From: Megamonas sp. UBA1796
GTDB taxonomy: Bacteria; Bacillota; Negativicutes; Selenomonadales; Selenomonadaceae
Assembly (NCBI GenBank): GCA_002319795.1
Contig: DCFU01000046.1
Location: forward strand, 1-64,000
Length of the DNA stretch: 64,000 nt
Reading direction: 5' to 3'
The notes under the pieces were generated by a model. That model saw nothing but the letters and a program-made list of their open reading frames with translations. It had not been told where the DNA came from and did no database searches. How positions within the stretch are numbered: position 1 is the first letter of the stretch; the number at the start of each line of letters is the position of its first letter. Position numbers and translations under genes: made by a program. Positions 54,401 to 63,326 of this stretch are shown piece after piece.

Positions 54401-55748
54401 CGCAAAGTGCCTGCATGTCAGTGCCCATGCCGGATATTCCTACATCTGCTGATGTGCGGCCGGATACGCCTGGCACGAAATCCTGCAAAGATGAAGCATC
54501 CAGGTCTGTAGCCTTCAAATAAGCTGTATAAGAGGAATCTCTGGCTGAAAACTCCCCCTGAGCCTCGATATGCCCGCCAAATATATCTGCGGATAAATCC
54601 CGCACCGCAACATGGCTATCCTCATAACGCACTTTGGCAGTAGCGTTACGAAAATCGTAGCCATAGGCATTACCGGCAGCGACATGGATTTCTCCGTCTG
54701 CCCGCGGTGCGTCTACCGGGCCAAAAAGATTGATTGCAAAGGAAGCCTTACCATGAAAAGGTGCCCCCACAAAAATACTCCCCGGATCGAATGCCTGTGC
54801 TTCAACAATGAGATTCATATAGGGCGTACCGGTATCCAATTGAACCTTGCCATGCACAGAAGCCTTCTGTCCCTCTGCCTGTGCATTCGCAAATACAGAA
54901 AACTCGCGCTCATTGAACACCAGCAAGCCCCGGACATCCGTAACACTCGTATTCATGATATCTGCACGCCCTTCACGAAACTCAGCCTGCCCGTTAAAGC
55001 TCAAATCCCCCCCGGTTTTCAAAAAAACAGCAGCCAGCTTATCCACCTTGCCGGAAATGAGCTTCACATTATCCGGCAATATTCCTTCCGGTATAAATTC
55101 CAAATAATCCTCTAATGTCAGATTACTGGCATCTATAGAAATCGTCTGGCGCTTATTTCCCATCGTCCCAGCTATACTTGCCTGAGCCCCCCCGCACACA
55201 AATCCGAGTTTTACACCGATGGCCGGGTATGCTGCAAAGTCAAGCATACCATCCATTTTCTCGAATGTAAGCTCTTTTCCATCCATGCGGCCTGTGAGCG
55301 TACCATCCTCGATACACACCTTGCCCTTGAATTGATTCTGTGTCGTATTGCCCGAAACAAGTTCTTCATAATTCCATGTGCCATCCGCACGCTTTGCCAC
55401 CAAAGCATTTACTTTCCGTATCGTAACCTTATCAGCCGCTTCTAATGGAGATTTGGCAAATACAGAAAAAAGGCTGAAGTCTACCTGTGCAGACTCAGCC
55501 TCTGCCATACGCGTATCCTGCTTATCGTAAATGGTTATACCTCTCGCCGTAAGCGAATGCAGGGAATCCACACGGATACTGTCAATCTCGACGCGGACAG
55601 GAAGAATCTCAGACGCTTTTTCCGAAATCGCCATACCCGCTTTGTTCATAAAAGATTGCGTCCCGATATAATAACCGGCACCCGCTAAGAAAATCAGAAC
55701 AGTCCCCAGCAGGATTCCCATTGTCATACATATGGCTCTGCGTTTCAT
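51435..55748 (-). CDS. tamB: TamB-like envelope transport protein
   Basis: This 1437-residue protein has an N-terminal membrane anchor (about 7-28), an AsmA-like start, then more than 1000 residues of repeated beta-strand segments that would form the long hydrophobic groove of TamB, and a C-terminal DUF490 domain (about 1100-1437) ending GLEARFKF. TamB-like proteins bridge both membranes and are linked to phospholipid movement and to barrel assembly. It lies 12 bases after tolC and downstream of mlaEFD, so a lipid role fits. No TamA apart from BamA is encoded nearby. Confidence 0.9.
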   Translation of the reverse strand: MKRRAICMTMGILLGTVLIFLAGAGYYIGTQSFMNKAGMAISEKASEILPVRVEIDSIRVDSLHSLTARGITIYDKQDTRMAEAESAQVDFSLFSVFAKSPLEAADKVTIRKVNALVAKRADGTWNYEELVSGNTTQNQFKGKVCIEDGTLTGRMDGKELTFEKMDGMLDFAAYPAIGVKLGFVCGGAQASIAGTMGNKRQTISIDASNLTLEDYLEFIPEGILPDNVKLISGKVDKLAAVFLKTGGDLSFNGQAEFREGRADIMNTSVTDVRGLLVFNEREFSVFANAQAEGQKASVHGKVQLDTGTPYMNLIVEAQAFDPGSIFVGAPFHGKASFAINLFGPVDAPRADGEIHVAAGNAYGYDFRNATAKVRYEDSHVAVRDLSADIFGGHIEAQGEFSARDSSYTAYLKATDLDASSLQDFVPGVSGRTSADVGISGMGTDMQALCAYGSVSALGAAYEGLAVPRMDASFYMEGPVIRIDALHATLPDDGSLSIEGTIMDRERMDLAFYGSHVDLSLMRKFVPQADMAGYADFKGNVQGNVSNPAVQVEFTAIEGKLFEQPFHTLHGSASGSLDGVGIDSFTMENGGKETWRVKGTVGLTGERRVSLQIDTMGARMEDIAALVAPDQPITGNVDNILTITGTMDDPHAIGYIHFYQGSYGGMLLSGMDGDYTVRNKIMTLHDFHIYSPMIDMDLNGTVDEQENLDLQVAAHQIEVERFGSKLPYPISGHGKFDGHIGGTLNAPLFDGALSAQQIVFNGQVITNARGTVRYRGHRVYMDSFGFEQNGGKYGLTLSADTSTLALDGRLDVQNGDVNALMAMFNMKNDILQGRLSGSIDLGGTLSVPWAHLNAFMGNGSARGYDINDIYMDARLVNHVITIDRFEGKQGNGMFAARGTVDLNGPIDARFSAKDIQAGALSGIAGSAVNVKGTVNTEAQFSGTIDNPSADISLDILGGGVGSSTFDSLTGLFNLKNGIINVNQLMVQKQVQGKHYKASAYGSVPLKALTTKEENPDDYEQFNLSVSLDEADLSLLPFLSKEIDWAIGETQGSLKITGTVAHPLVHGQVGFKDGAMKIRALGLPVTDMNADIRFEGDRISVNEISGKMGKGNYKLQGETRFKGLQLTAYDFSLNVDKLDMDCAFYKGPLSGTLHLNEGDFFGHKLPKLFGEIYMANATVSIPSIPDSSGALPDLLLDVDLKLGPKVHFYSPFLYDMQLAGAAHFGGTTHHPKTSGTISVLRGTVNYLKTSFTIREGEAYFNQIGSFLPSIFLRADTKLSHTRVYLGIDGAVDQMNFHLTSSPEMSETEIMQLLTLRSAYQSGQGAESDLSSLLNMGLQMSFLSEVEGAMRNVLNLDEFTIGRDTSTNDRKNADNSVREVYNVEMGKYISNKVMVKYTQGIGTETYRYGVQYDFNDHIGLTAFRNQDNAFTVGLEARFKF

Positions 55749-55760
55749 AACAATGCCCTC

Positions 55761-57314
55761 TTATTGTGCGGATTCATTTGCTGCAGCAGCAGATTCAGCC
55801 ACAGCATCTTCTGTTTCTGTAACTGCCGGAGGCTGCACTGCATTAGCTGGCGTTACAGCAATGGCCTGCTGTCCCTCTGCCGGCATAGATGCCTTGGCAG
55901 CTTCATCTGCCGTCTGCTGTGTTTTCTCTGTCCCTTTGGCAGTCATAGCCTGTTTGCCTTCCAATGCCTCCTGGTATGCTGCTACATCAAGATCTACCTT
56001 GATACCCATAGCCTTATCCAAGGATGCCTTACTCGTATTGTAATCATATAGAGCTTTAACATAATTGGTTTGCGAAGACGTAAGCTTTTCCTCAGCATCC
56101 ATGACATCCAAATTCGTACCCACACCAGCACTGTAACGGACTTGTGATATCTTATAGTCCTCCTGGGCCTGATCCACGGCAACCCTTGTCGTCTGAATAT
56201 TCTTTTCCGCCGCTACCAAATTCAGATATGCTGTACGTACATCAAGCTGTATCGTCTCCTTCTGCTGCAACGCCGCCTCCTGGGCTTTATGAAGTGCTGC
56301 TTCTTCCTGGCGCACCTGTGCCTGCGTCACATTGTTGTCGAACACATTCCAGCTTGCGGATATGCCAGCACTCCATGTATCTGCACTCACATGATTATCA
56401 TCAAACGGATTTTCACCACCTATGGCCTTTTGAACCACAGCACTCACCTGTGGCATATTATTGGCCTGAGCCACTTTTACCGCCGCAGCTGACTTCTTTA
56501 CCTTGTATTCCGCCGCAATCCCGTCCGGGCGATGTTCCAGGGCATACTGTGTACAGCTATCCAGTGTCAGCGCATATTTCGTATATTTAAGTTCATCCCG
56601 GATATTCAATACCGTATCGGTCGGCAAACCGATAACATTATTCAAAGTTGCCACCGCGATGTCATAATTATTCTGCACGCTGACGAGATCCTGCTGTGCA
56701 TTCGCCAGCTGCACCTGTGAAGCGAGTACATCCGATTTGGCAACCGTTCCCACACGATACTGTGCATTGACGTTATTCAGATGTGCCTTAAGCGTATCCA
56801 CCGCGTCCTGATCCACCTGGATAAGATTGCGGTACTGCAGAATACTGAAATAGTCCTCCGTTGCCTGAAGCTTTATGCTCTGCTTCGTATCTTCCAGTGT
56901 AAGGTCCGCTGTGTCCAAACCATATCCAGCGGATTTAATAGTGTTCTCCAGTTTTCCTCCTGTATATAAAGGATATTCCGCCTGCACCGTATTCGAATAA
57001 TTATAATTATAATTTATGCCTGTAGTCTGTCTGCCGCTCACATAAGCCTTGCCGCCAATTCTCGCTGCCGAGGTGTTCCATGTAAGCGTTGGACCGGTGC
57101 TCCGCCTTGCCTCACTCAAGGTCCATTTCGCCGCATCGACATCTGTAACAGATTGTTTGATCGTGCGGTTATTTTCAAGCGCCATCTGGATACTGTCATC
57201 CAGTGTAAGATCTACCGCATCCGCAGCCAGGACCGTTCCCGCAAAAGAAACTGCCATGAGACCTCCCAGCACCATAGCAGTAAGTCTTTTATAAAAACGT
57301 TTTCTAATTTTCAA
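55761..57314 (-). CDS. tolC: TolC-family outer-membrane channel
   Basis: The 517-residue protein has a signal peptide (about 1-31), two repeats of the OEP helical/barrel unit (about 35-245 and 255-455) and an Ala/Glu/Pro-rich tail of about 60 residues. The repeat motifs VDAAKWTLSEARR and VDQAQEDYKISQVRYSAGVGTNLDVMDAEEKL are typical. TolC trimers form the outer channel of tripartite exporters. The start is TTG at 57314 after GGAGG. It sits between mlaD and tamB; the exporter it serves is not fixed by position. Confidence 0.93.
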   Translation of the reverse strand: MKIRKRFYKRLTAMVLGGLMAVSFAGTVLAADAVDLTLDDSIQMALENNRTIKQSVTDVDAAKWTLSEARRSTGPTLTWNTSAARIGGKAYVSGRQTTGINYNYNYSNTVQAEYPLYTGGKLENTIKSAGYGLDTADLTLEDTKQSIKLQATEDYFSILQYRNLIQVDQDAVDTLKAHLNNVNAQYRVGTVAKSDVLASQVQLANAQQDLVSVQNNYDIAVATLNNVIGLPTDTVLNIRDELKYTKYALTLDSCTQYALEHRPDGIAAEYKVKKSAAAVKVAQANNMPQVSAVVQKAIGGENPFDDNHVSADTWSAGISASWNVFDNNVTQAQVRQEEAALHKAQEAALQQKETIQLDVRTAYLNLVAAEKNIQTTRVAVDQAQEDYKISQVRYSAGVGTNLDVMDAEEKLTSSQTNYVKALYDYNTSKASLDKAMGIKVDLDVAAYQEALEGKQAMTAKGTEKTQQTADEAAKASMPAEGQQAIAVTPANAVQPPAVTETEDAVAESAAAANESAQ

Positions 57315-57363
57315 TTTAAAATTCCTCCTCAGTCATTCTTTCTGGTTTTCCCTGCAGTCTATA

Positions 57364-58638
57364 TTAAAAAGTGCGGCGGATGCCTATATAAGAAGCTCTT
57401 TGGTCACGCCGATTCACTTCATCCATCTGCCCAACAATATAAGTATCTGTACTGAGTTGATATTGTGCCCGAAGCTTCATCGTTGCATGATTCATATCAT
57501 AAGCATCCACGGAAAATTTCCATTTATCTCCCGCAAGTGCATCCAACCCAATGCCCGGCTTACTATCCACAGCTCCTGCACGCCCGATGATGTTTCCCTG
57601 CCGGACACCGATTTGTCCATTGAACTTATTGGTTTCACCAATATCATCGAGCCCTAACAGCAAAAAACTGTTGGGATCTGTATAAACACGCATATCAAAA
57701 TTCGTCATCCACTTGTCATTTTTACCGCTATAAAGTCCCTCCATACCAGTCTCCACATGTATACTATCGATACCGTGCAGCATGCTGTTGGCACGTTCCG
57801 AAACCTGACGCGCATTATGCAGTGTTGCCTTGAGATCCGCCGCCGTCTGTGGATCCGTTACGACGCCTTCCAAACTGGAAGCCATATGCTCAATGCGCTG
57901 GCTTGCACTGGCAAGATTCCCAACCGCCACCTTAAGATTTGCGGCAGTCTGTCCGTCTCCCGAAAAGTCCTGCATCATATTGTCGATGGTATCTGCTGCC
58001 TGCATAAGACTTGCAGTCATCTGCGCCATATTTTGCGCCATCCTGCGTACATCACTCTCATTATCCACAGCCATACGGGAAAAGGCTGCCGTCATACTCT
58101 TCAGGTTTGCCGTAACATCACGCATGTTCAAAGCCATATCCACAACAGAGCCCTTAAGCTCCGGATTACCTATAACCTCATTCATTGAGGACAGCAGTGT
58201 CTGCACCTGTACGACAGCTTTGTTCAGTCCCTCTATCATAGAGTCCATTCCCTGCTCATCCATACCAATGACATAGTCTCCATCCTGAAGGTAATCCTTT
58301 GTTTCGCTCACTGGCGAAATACTCACCAGCTTTTCGCCCATAAGGCCACTTAAGCTAATTGTGATCTTTGCGTCCCGTGGTATCTTTATTTTCGGCTTAA
58401 TCTTAAGTTTGACACGCGCCCCCATGCCTTCAGGCTCGATATTCTCAACCTCTCCGGCCGGTACCCCCACAAAACGCACTTCTGAACCAGCTGAAAGCCC
58501 CAACACCTGACTAAAACCGACATATATCGTATAGTCTTTATCCCCACCCAATTTAAATCCGCTTAAATGTACCAAAATGAAGCCAAGCAGAGCCAGCCCA
58601 ATGATAGTAAACGCACCAACCTTCGCCTCTGTTGTCAT
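57364..58638 (-). CDS. mlaD: MlaD-like MCE-domain protein with long helical region and C-terminal barrel-like domain
   Basis: The 424-residue protein has a membrane anchor (about 8-27), an MCE domain (about 35-118), a long helical stretch (about 130-290) and a C-terminal region (about 300-424) with alternating strands ending in phenylalanine (GIRRTF). E. coli MlaD is about 183 residues and has only the first two parts. In Veillonella parvula a long MlaD has been described as spanning the periplasm to the outer membrane; the same layout here suggests a shared design. It overlaps mlaF by 4 bases. Confidence 0.9.
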   Translation of the reverse strand: MTTEAKVGAFTIIGLALLGFILVHLSGFKLGGDKDYTIYVGFSQVLGLSAGSEVRFVGVPAGEVENIEPEGMGARVKLKIKPKIKIPRDAKITISLSGLMGEKLVSISPVSETKDYLQDGDYVIGMDEQGMDSMIEGLNKAVVQVQTLLSSMNEVIGNPELKGSVVDMALNMRDVTANLKSMTAAFSRMAVDNESDVRRMAQNMAQMTASLMQAADTIDNMMQDFSGDGQTAANLKVAVGNLASASQRIEHMASSLEGVVTDPQTAADLKATLHNARQVSERANSMLHGIDSIHVETGMEGLYSGKNDKWMTNFDMRVYTDPNSFLLLGLDDIGETNKFNGQIGVRQGNIIGRAGAVDSKPGIGLDALAGDKWKFSVDAYDMNHATMKLRAQYQLSTDTYIVGQMDEVNRRDQRASYIGIRRTF

Positions 58639-59384
58639 CCTTCAGCCTCCTCTTTCCCCGTATGCATACTCCTGAAGAAAGCCCGTATACGGGGATCCTG
58701 CAGTCTCCTGAAGTCCTTCACCGTCTCCAACGCGATGATCTCTCCCTCATATACCATAGCAATGCGATCCGCGATATAACAGGCACTCGTCATATCATGC
58801 GTGACAACAACAGAAGTCACGTGCAAATTTTTCTGGGTCTGCATAATAAGCTCATTGATCTTATCCGTCATGATTGGATCAAGGCCTGAGCTCGGTTCAT
58901 CATAAAAAACGATTTCCGGACTGAAGGCGATTGCCCTCGCCAGGCTGACACGTTTCTTCATCCCGCCCGAAAGTTCATTCGGCATACGCTCCTCGATTCC
59001 AGTCAATCCGACCATAGCAAGTTTCTCCCTCACTAAAGCCCAAATTTTATCCTCTGAATAATCCGTATGCTCCCGCAGCCCGAAAGCCACATTCTCACCT
59101 ACACTCATCGAATCAAATAACGCAGAATACTGAAAAACCATACCCATATGCAGACGTACCTTATCGAGCTCGTCTTCCGGCATACGTGAGATTTCCTTAT
59201 CACCAATCCATATTTCACCGCTTGTCGGCCGGATAAGTCCGATCATGAGACGCAGCAGCGTGCTCTTGCCCATGCCGCTGCCGCCGATAATGACCAACGT
59301 CTCACCCTCTCTTACTTCCAAATTGATATGCTTCAACATCTGCTTACCCTTAAAGGATTTGTTTACATCAACTAATTTTATCAT
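58635..59384 (-). CDS. mlaF: Phospholipid transport ATPase MlaF
   Basis: This 249-residue ABC ATPase drives lipid movement through MlaE and MlaD. Walker A GGSGMGKST, signature LSGGMKKRVSLARA, Walker B IVFYDEPSSGLDP and the C-terminal extension AFFRSMHTGKEEAEG are seen. The MKKR in the signature is typical of the MlaF branch. It lies 9 bases after mlaE and overlaps mlaD by 4. Confidence 0.95.
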   Translation of the reverse strand: MIKLVDVNKSFKGKQMLKHINLEVREGETLVIIGGSGMGKSTLLRLMIGLIRPTSGEIWIGDKEISRMPEDELDKVRLHMGMVFQYSALFDSMSVGENVAFGLREHTDYSEDKIWALVREKLAMVGLTGIEERMPNELSGGMKKRVSLARAIAFSPEIVFYDEPSSGLDPIMTDKINELIMQTQKNLHVTSVVVTHDMTSACYIADRIAMVYEGEIIALETVKDFRRLQDPRIRAFFRSMHTGKEEAEG

Positions 59385-59393
59385 ACTCTTACC

Positions 59394-60167
59394 TCATCGA
59401 TAAAGTATTATCGACAAAAAACAATTTGCCATAAAAATAACAACGATAGCCGCTACCACGGAACGTGTTGTTGCTTTTCCAACGCCCTCCGCCCCATCCG
59501 GCGCATGTAGACCATAATAACACCCCAGCACTGCAATAATTACCCCGAAAAATGCTGCTTTCACAAGGCCGCCCGTAATATCATGCGTTATGACGAACAT
59601 ATCAATTGAGTCCAGATAAAGATGCGAGGTGATCCCCGTATACTGTGTAGCGATAATCCATCCACCCACTACACCAACTGCGTCGCCAAATACCGTAAGC
59701 AGCGGTATCATTACCACACAGGCCAGCATGCGCGGCACAATGAGGTAACCGATCGGGTTCGTCGCCATAACACGCAGTGCATCAATCTGTTCTGTCACCT
59801 TCATCGTACTGATCTCAGCCGTAATAGCCGAGCCCACGCGCCCTGCACAGACAACTCCTACCAGCACAGGACCGAGCTCCCGCCCGATAGCAATCGTAAT
59901 CACACCGCCAATCGTTGACTGTGCACCAAAACGCACAAATTCATGACCAATCTGCAGGGTCATGACCATGCCTGTGAAAAGCATAGTCAGCGTCACAATA
60001 GACAAGGAATCGACCCCCAAATGTGACATCTGCGTCAATACATGGCGCATGCGAGGCAGCCGCCTGAGCTGATGGAATGTTTCTACTGTCAGCAGCATAA
60101 CCTCACCGACATATTCTAAAAAATCTAAAACAAACGCACCAATTTTTTCCAAGCACCGAACCAGCAT
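59394..60167 (-). CDS. mlaE: Phospholipid transport permease MlaE
   Basis: The 257-residue inner-membrane protein has about five membrane helices and the MlaE family stretches FVRFGAQSTIGGVITIAIGRELGPVLVGVVCAGRVGSAITAEISTMKVTEQIDALRVM and PRMLACVVMIPLLT. It forms the dimeric permease of the Mla complex. It is the first gene of the mlaE-mlaF-mlaD-tolC-tamB unit, with a promoter and palindrome about 50-95 bases upstream. Confidence 0.95.
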   Translation of the reverse strand: MLVRCLEKIGAFVLDFLEYVGEVMLLTVETFHQLRRLPRMRHVLTQMSHLGVDSLSIVTLTMLFTGMVMTLQIGHEFVRFGAQSTIGGVITIAIGRELGPVLVGVVCAGRVGSAITAEISTMKVTEQIDALRVMATNPIGYLIVPRMLACVVMIPLLTVFGDAVGVVGGWIIATQYTGITSHLYLDSIDMFVITHDITGGLVKAAFFGVIIAVLGCYYGLHAPDGAEGVGKATTRSVVAAIVVIFMANCFLSIILYR

Positions 60168-60217
60168 CTTCAGGCTCCTTCATTCATTCAAATTTCTAAT
60201 ATTTTTCTTCCCTTTCG

Positions 60218-60261
60218 ATTGTAGCAAGCTTATGTACAATAGTAAATACTAGTTTACTATT
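60218..60261 (-). promoter_or_regulatory. mla operon promoter with overlapping palindromic operator
   Basis: On the minus strand TTTACT (60241-60246) and TACAAT (60218-60223) are separated by 17 bases. A palindrome with 9-bp perfect arms (AATAGTAAA, 60238-60246; TTTACTATT, 60253-60261) and a self-complementary-like TACTAG-type centre covers the -35. A repressor bound there would block the promoter. The regulator is not known. Confidence 0.6.
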
Positions 60262-60317
60262 TTTTTGAGCATAATTCAATTTTTTTCTAAAAAAATCTCA
60301 TTTACATTTCATTTATT

Positions 60318-61436
60318 TTATTCCATTGTACGTGAAAATTTCTTCATAGCAACCCCAAAGCTCACAGAAATGAGTACGGTAAGTGCCAGCACCTGGCCCC
60401 AAAGTGCCGACAGGCTATTGCCTCGCAGAATGATGCCTCGCAGAATCTCGACATAATAAGTCATAGGCAGCAAGCTGCTCAACAAGTAAAAAACCGTCGA
60501 CATGGCCTCCCGCGGAAAAATGAATCCGGATAGCAGCACACTTGGCATAAACACAAGGAAAGACATCTGCATAGCCTGCATCTGTGTACGCGAAACAGTA
60601 GAAATCACCAATCCGAGTGTAAGTGACGCTATGATGAAGAACGTAGTAAGCCCGTATAACAATACGATGCTCCCTCGGATTGGCATCGCAAATACTCCAA
60701 TACCTACAAGCAGCGATACCGTTGTCTGCACATAACCCACAAGAATATATGGTATGATTTTCCCCAGCAGGAGTTCCCATGTCTTAAGAGGCGTAACCAA
60801 AAGCTGTTCGAGTGTACCTTGTTCACGTTCACGAACAATGGCCATAGCAGTGATCATAACCATGGTCATCGTAAGTATGACTCCCATAATGCCCGGCAAC
60901 ATATACCAGGCCGTAATAAAATCAGGATTATACCAAGCACGTACACGTACATCATAAAGCTGTGTACTCTCCTCTGGCAGCGCATGCTTTTTCAACAGCA
61001 CCTCACGTGACCGGAGCTGCCCTATAGATTCCGCAGCAGCAATTGCCGAGGAGGCGGCTGTGGAATCTGAAGCATCGACAATCACCTGAATAGGCGTCGC
61101 ATGCTCATGCTTGAGATTGGATACCAAATCCGGCGGCAGTATAATGCCCACCTTTACTTTGCCGCTGTCAACAAGTGAATCTACCTCCTGAAAACTTTCT
61201 GCACTGTAGCGGATATCGAAATATCCACTTGAAGTAAAATTCTGGAGCAGTTCACGGCTTTCCTGCGTCATTGACGCATCAAATACCACCGTTGGCTGGT
61301 GTTTGATATCCGTATGGATAGCAAAACCAAAGATCAGCAACTGCACCATTGGCAGAAAAAACATGATAACAAGCGTCACCGGATCACGCCGCATTTGAAT
61401 GAATTCCTTAATGAGTATCGCCTTCAGTCTGGTCAT
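60318..61436 (-). CDS. ABC-2 type exporter permease
   Basis: The 372-residue protein has one N-terminal helix, a periplasmic domain (about 45-170) and five C-terminal helices, the ABC2_membrane layout of YhhJ/YbhR-type exporters. The segments RREREQGTLEQLLVTPL and FIFPREAMSTVFYLLSSLLPMTYYVEILRGIILRG are characteristic. It overlaps its ATPase gene by 4 bases and is the last gene of a four-gene operon. Substrate unknown; related pumps move drugs or other small amphipathic compounds. Confidence 0.9.
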   Translation of the reverse strand: MTRLKAILIKEFIQMRRDPVTLVIMFFLPMVQLLIFGFAIHTDIKHQPTVVFDASMTQESRELLQNFTSSGYFDIRYSAESFQEVDSLVDSGKVKVGIILPPDLVSNLKHEHATPIQVIVDASDSTAASSAIAAAESIGQLRSREVLLKKHALPEESTQLYDVRVRAWYNPDFITAWYMLPGIMGVILTMTMVMITAMAIVREREQGTLEQLLVTPLKTWELLLGKIIPYILVGYVQTTVSLLVGIGVFAMPIRGSIVLLYGLTTFFIIASLTLGLVISTVSRTQMQAMQMSFLVFMPSVLLSGFIFPREAMSTVFYLLSSLLPMTYYVEILRGIILRGNSLSALWGQVLALTVLISVSFGVAMKKFSRTME

Positions 61437-62344
61437 ATGTCTTTTCCCCCTTGTTGCTTATCATAATAGATAAAGACATCCTCCATCGTGATTTCCGCAG
61501 GCATATAGCATAATGCTGACGGAAACACGCATTCAGGCACCACCAGCACATGAAATTTCTGTCCAAACACATACGCATCCAGGTAAGACATGCCCGATGA
61601 CAACAGCGCCTGTTGCGCCTCTTTGGTGGTGCCATAGTCGAGTGTAATGAGCTGTGCCGGCAGTCCCTTCTTTAGTTCCTGTGGTGAGCCACCGGCAAGC
61701 ATCCTCCCTGCTTTCAGGAAGCCTACAGCATCACAATGCTCCGCTTCATCCATGAAATGCGTAGTCACGAGAATTGTTGTATGTTCTTGCGTCAACTCTG
61801 CCAACAAATTCCAAAACATGCGCCGCGAGGTCGGGTCTACAGCCGAAGTCGGTTCATCCAAAATGAGCAACTCCGGACGATGCAGAATGGCACATCCAAG
61901 TGCCAGCCTTTGGCGTTGTCCGCCCGACATGCTTCCAGCAAGCACCTGGCGTTTTTCTTCCAGCTGCATACGGGAAAATATTTCTTCAATGCGTCTTTTC
62001 TTTATCTGCCCGGAAAGACCATAGAGTCCCGCATAAAAAGAGAGGTTTTCCACACACGTCAGATCATAATACAAACTGAATCTCTGCGACATATAGCCAA
62101 TACGCTGCTTTATCCGTTCCGCGTCAGCAGCTGTATCATAGCCCAGCACAAATGCCTGTCCGCTTGTCGGCCGCAGCAAGCCACAAAGCATGCGGATTGT
62201 TGTAGACTTTCCCGAACCATTGGATCCGATAAATCCATAGATAGAACCACGCTGCACCTGAAGATTCAGCTTATCGACCGCCGTGAAATTTCCGAAGCGG
62301 CACGTAAGTTCCCGGGTTTCAATTACCGTATCATTTTTATTCAT
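61433..62344 (-). CDS. ABC exporter ATPase
   Basis: This 303-residue ATPase has Walker A GSNGSGKST, signature MSGGQRQRLALG and Walker B LLILDEPTSAVDP, followed by a C-terminal extension of about 80 residues. It is of the CcmA/drug-resistance type and pairs with the ABC-2 permease downstream. ATG at 62344 is preferred; the TTG three bases upstream is possible. It overlaps the end of the HlyD gene. Confidence 0.92.
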   Translation of the reverse strand: MNKNDTVIETRELTCRFGNFTAVDKLNLQVQRGSIYGFIGSNGSGKSTTIRMLCGLLRPTSGQAFVLGYDTAADAERIKQRIGYMSQRFSLYYDLTCVENLSFYAGLYGLSGQIKKRRIEEIFSRMQLEEKRQVLAGSMSGGQRQRLALGCAILHRPELLILDEPTSAVDPTSRRMFWNLLAELTQEHTTILVTTHFMDEAEHCDAVGFLKAGRMLAGGSPQELKKGLPAQLITLDYGTTKEAQQALLSSGMSYLDAYVFGQKFHVLVVPECVFPSALCYMPAEITMEDVFIYYDKQQGGKDI

Positions 62345-63326
62345 CAAAAATCACATCCGCTGGCATACCCGGCTTCATAATGCCTTCGCCGTTATCTATT
62401 CCCACCTTGACGCCAAAGACGAGATTCGCACGCTCATTTTTAGTTATACTCTGGCGCGGAGTATATTCCGCCTTATCACTGATTTCACGTATACATCCCG
62501 TAAAGCTGCGTTCCGGCATCCCATCAACCATAACCCTGGCTGTACTGCCGACTTTTATTTTCGCCAGCTCAGCCGGAGAAACATAGACACGGACCCAGCA
62601 GTCAGAAAGATCTGCAATCGTTGCAATGGGGATACCCGCTGTGACATATTCCCCCTCTTCATAGTTTTTGGTCAGCACAACACCGTCAAGCGGACTTTGG
62701 ACGGTAAGATCTGCTACCGCAGCCTCAGACATATCAACTACAGCCTGGCTCCGTCCTAATTCCTCACGCGCAGACTGAAGTTCCTCCTCACGCGTACCTG
62801 CACATAGCAGTGCTTCCTGTTCCTGTGCCTTTTTGAGTTGTGCCGATGCTGTATCTCTGGCGGCCGCCGCATCATCATAAAATGATCTGGCCACAGCCCC
62901 ATCCGCATAAAGTGCTGCTGCCCTTATAAAATCACGTTCTGTTTTATCCGCAGCCGTTTTTTTTGCAGCGGTTTCCGCCGCTGCCTGCGCGAGCTCCTGC
63001 AAACGGGCACCATTTTGGAGTTCCTGAAGCTTTGTCCCTGCCTTTGCCCGAGTCGAAACATCCCGCAGCAGAGCAGCTTCCAGGTCCTTGCGCTCAAGCT
63101 CTGCTGCCTTATCCCCCTTATGCACAGCATCTCCTTCCCTGATACAGAGTCTTTTAATATAACCGCTTGCTTTTGCCGTGACATCTGCCTTCGTGACTTC
63201 AACTGTCCCTGTAAGAGCCCTTGCACTTTGCTGTTGTTCACGATATGCATGCCAGGCTGCCAGCGTAAAGGCAAACAACAAAATAAAAAGTATACCTGCT
63301 CCCAGTTTCCTTTTCAACCCGATCAT
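62337..63326 (-). CDS. HlyD-family periplasmic adaptor (membrane fusion protein)
   Basis: The 329-residue protein has an N-terminal anchor (about 8-26), a biotinyl-lipoyl half (about 42-70), a coiled hairpin (about 75-200), the second lipoyl half (QSPLDGVVLTKNYEEGEYV) and a beta-barrel domain. It links the ABC pump to an outer-membrane channel, perhaps the TolC encoded 5 kb away. It overlaps the TetR gene by 4 bases (ATGA) and the ATPase gene by 8 bases. Confidence 0.93.
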   Translation of the reverse strand: MIGLKRKLGAGILFILLFAFTLAAWHAYREQQQSARALTGTVEVTKADVTAKASGYIKRLCIREGDAVHKGDKAAELERKDLEAALLRDVSTRAKAGTKLQELQNGARLQELAQAAAETAAKKTAADKTERDFIRAAALYADGAVARSFYDDAAAARDTASAQLKKAQEQEALLCAGTREEELQSAREELGRSQAVVDMSEAAVADLTVQSPLDGVVLTKNYEEGEYVTAGIPIATIADLSDCWVRVYVSPAELAKIKVGSTARVMVDGMPERSFTGCIREISDKAEYTPRQSITKNERANLVFGVKVGIDNGEGIMKPGMPADVIFDE

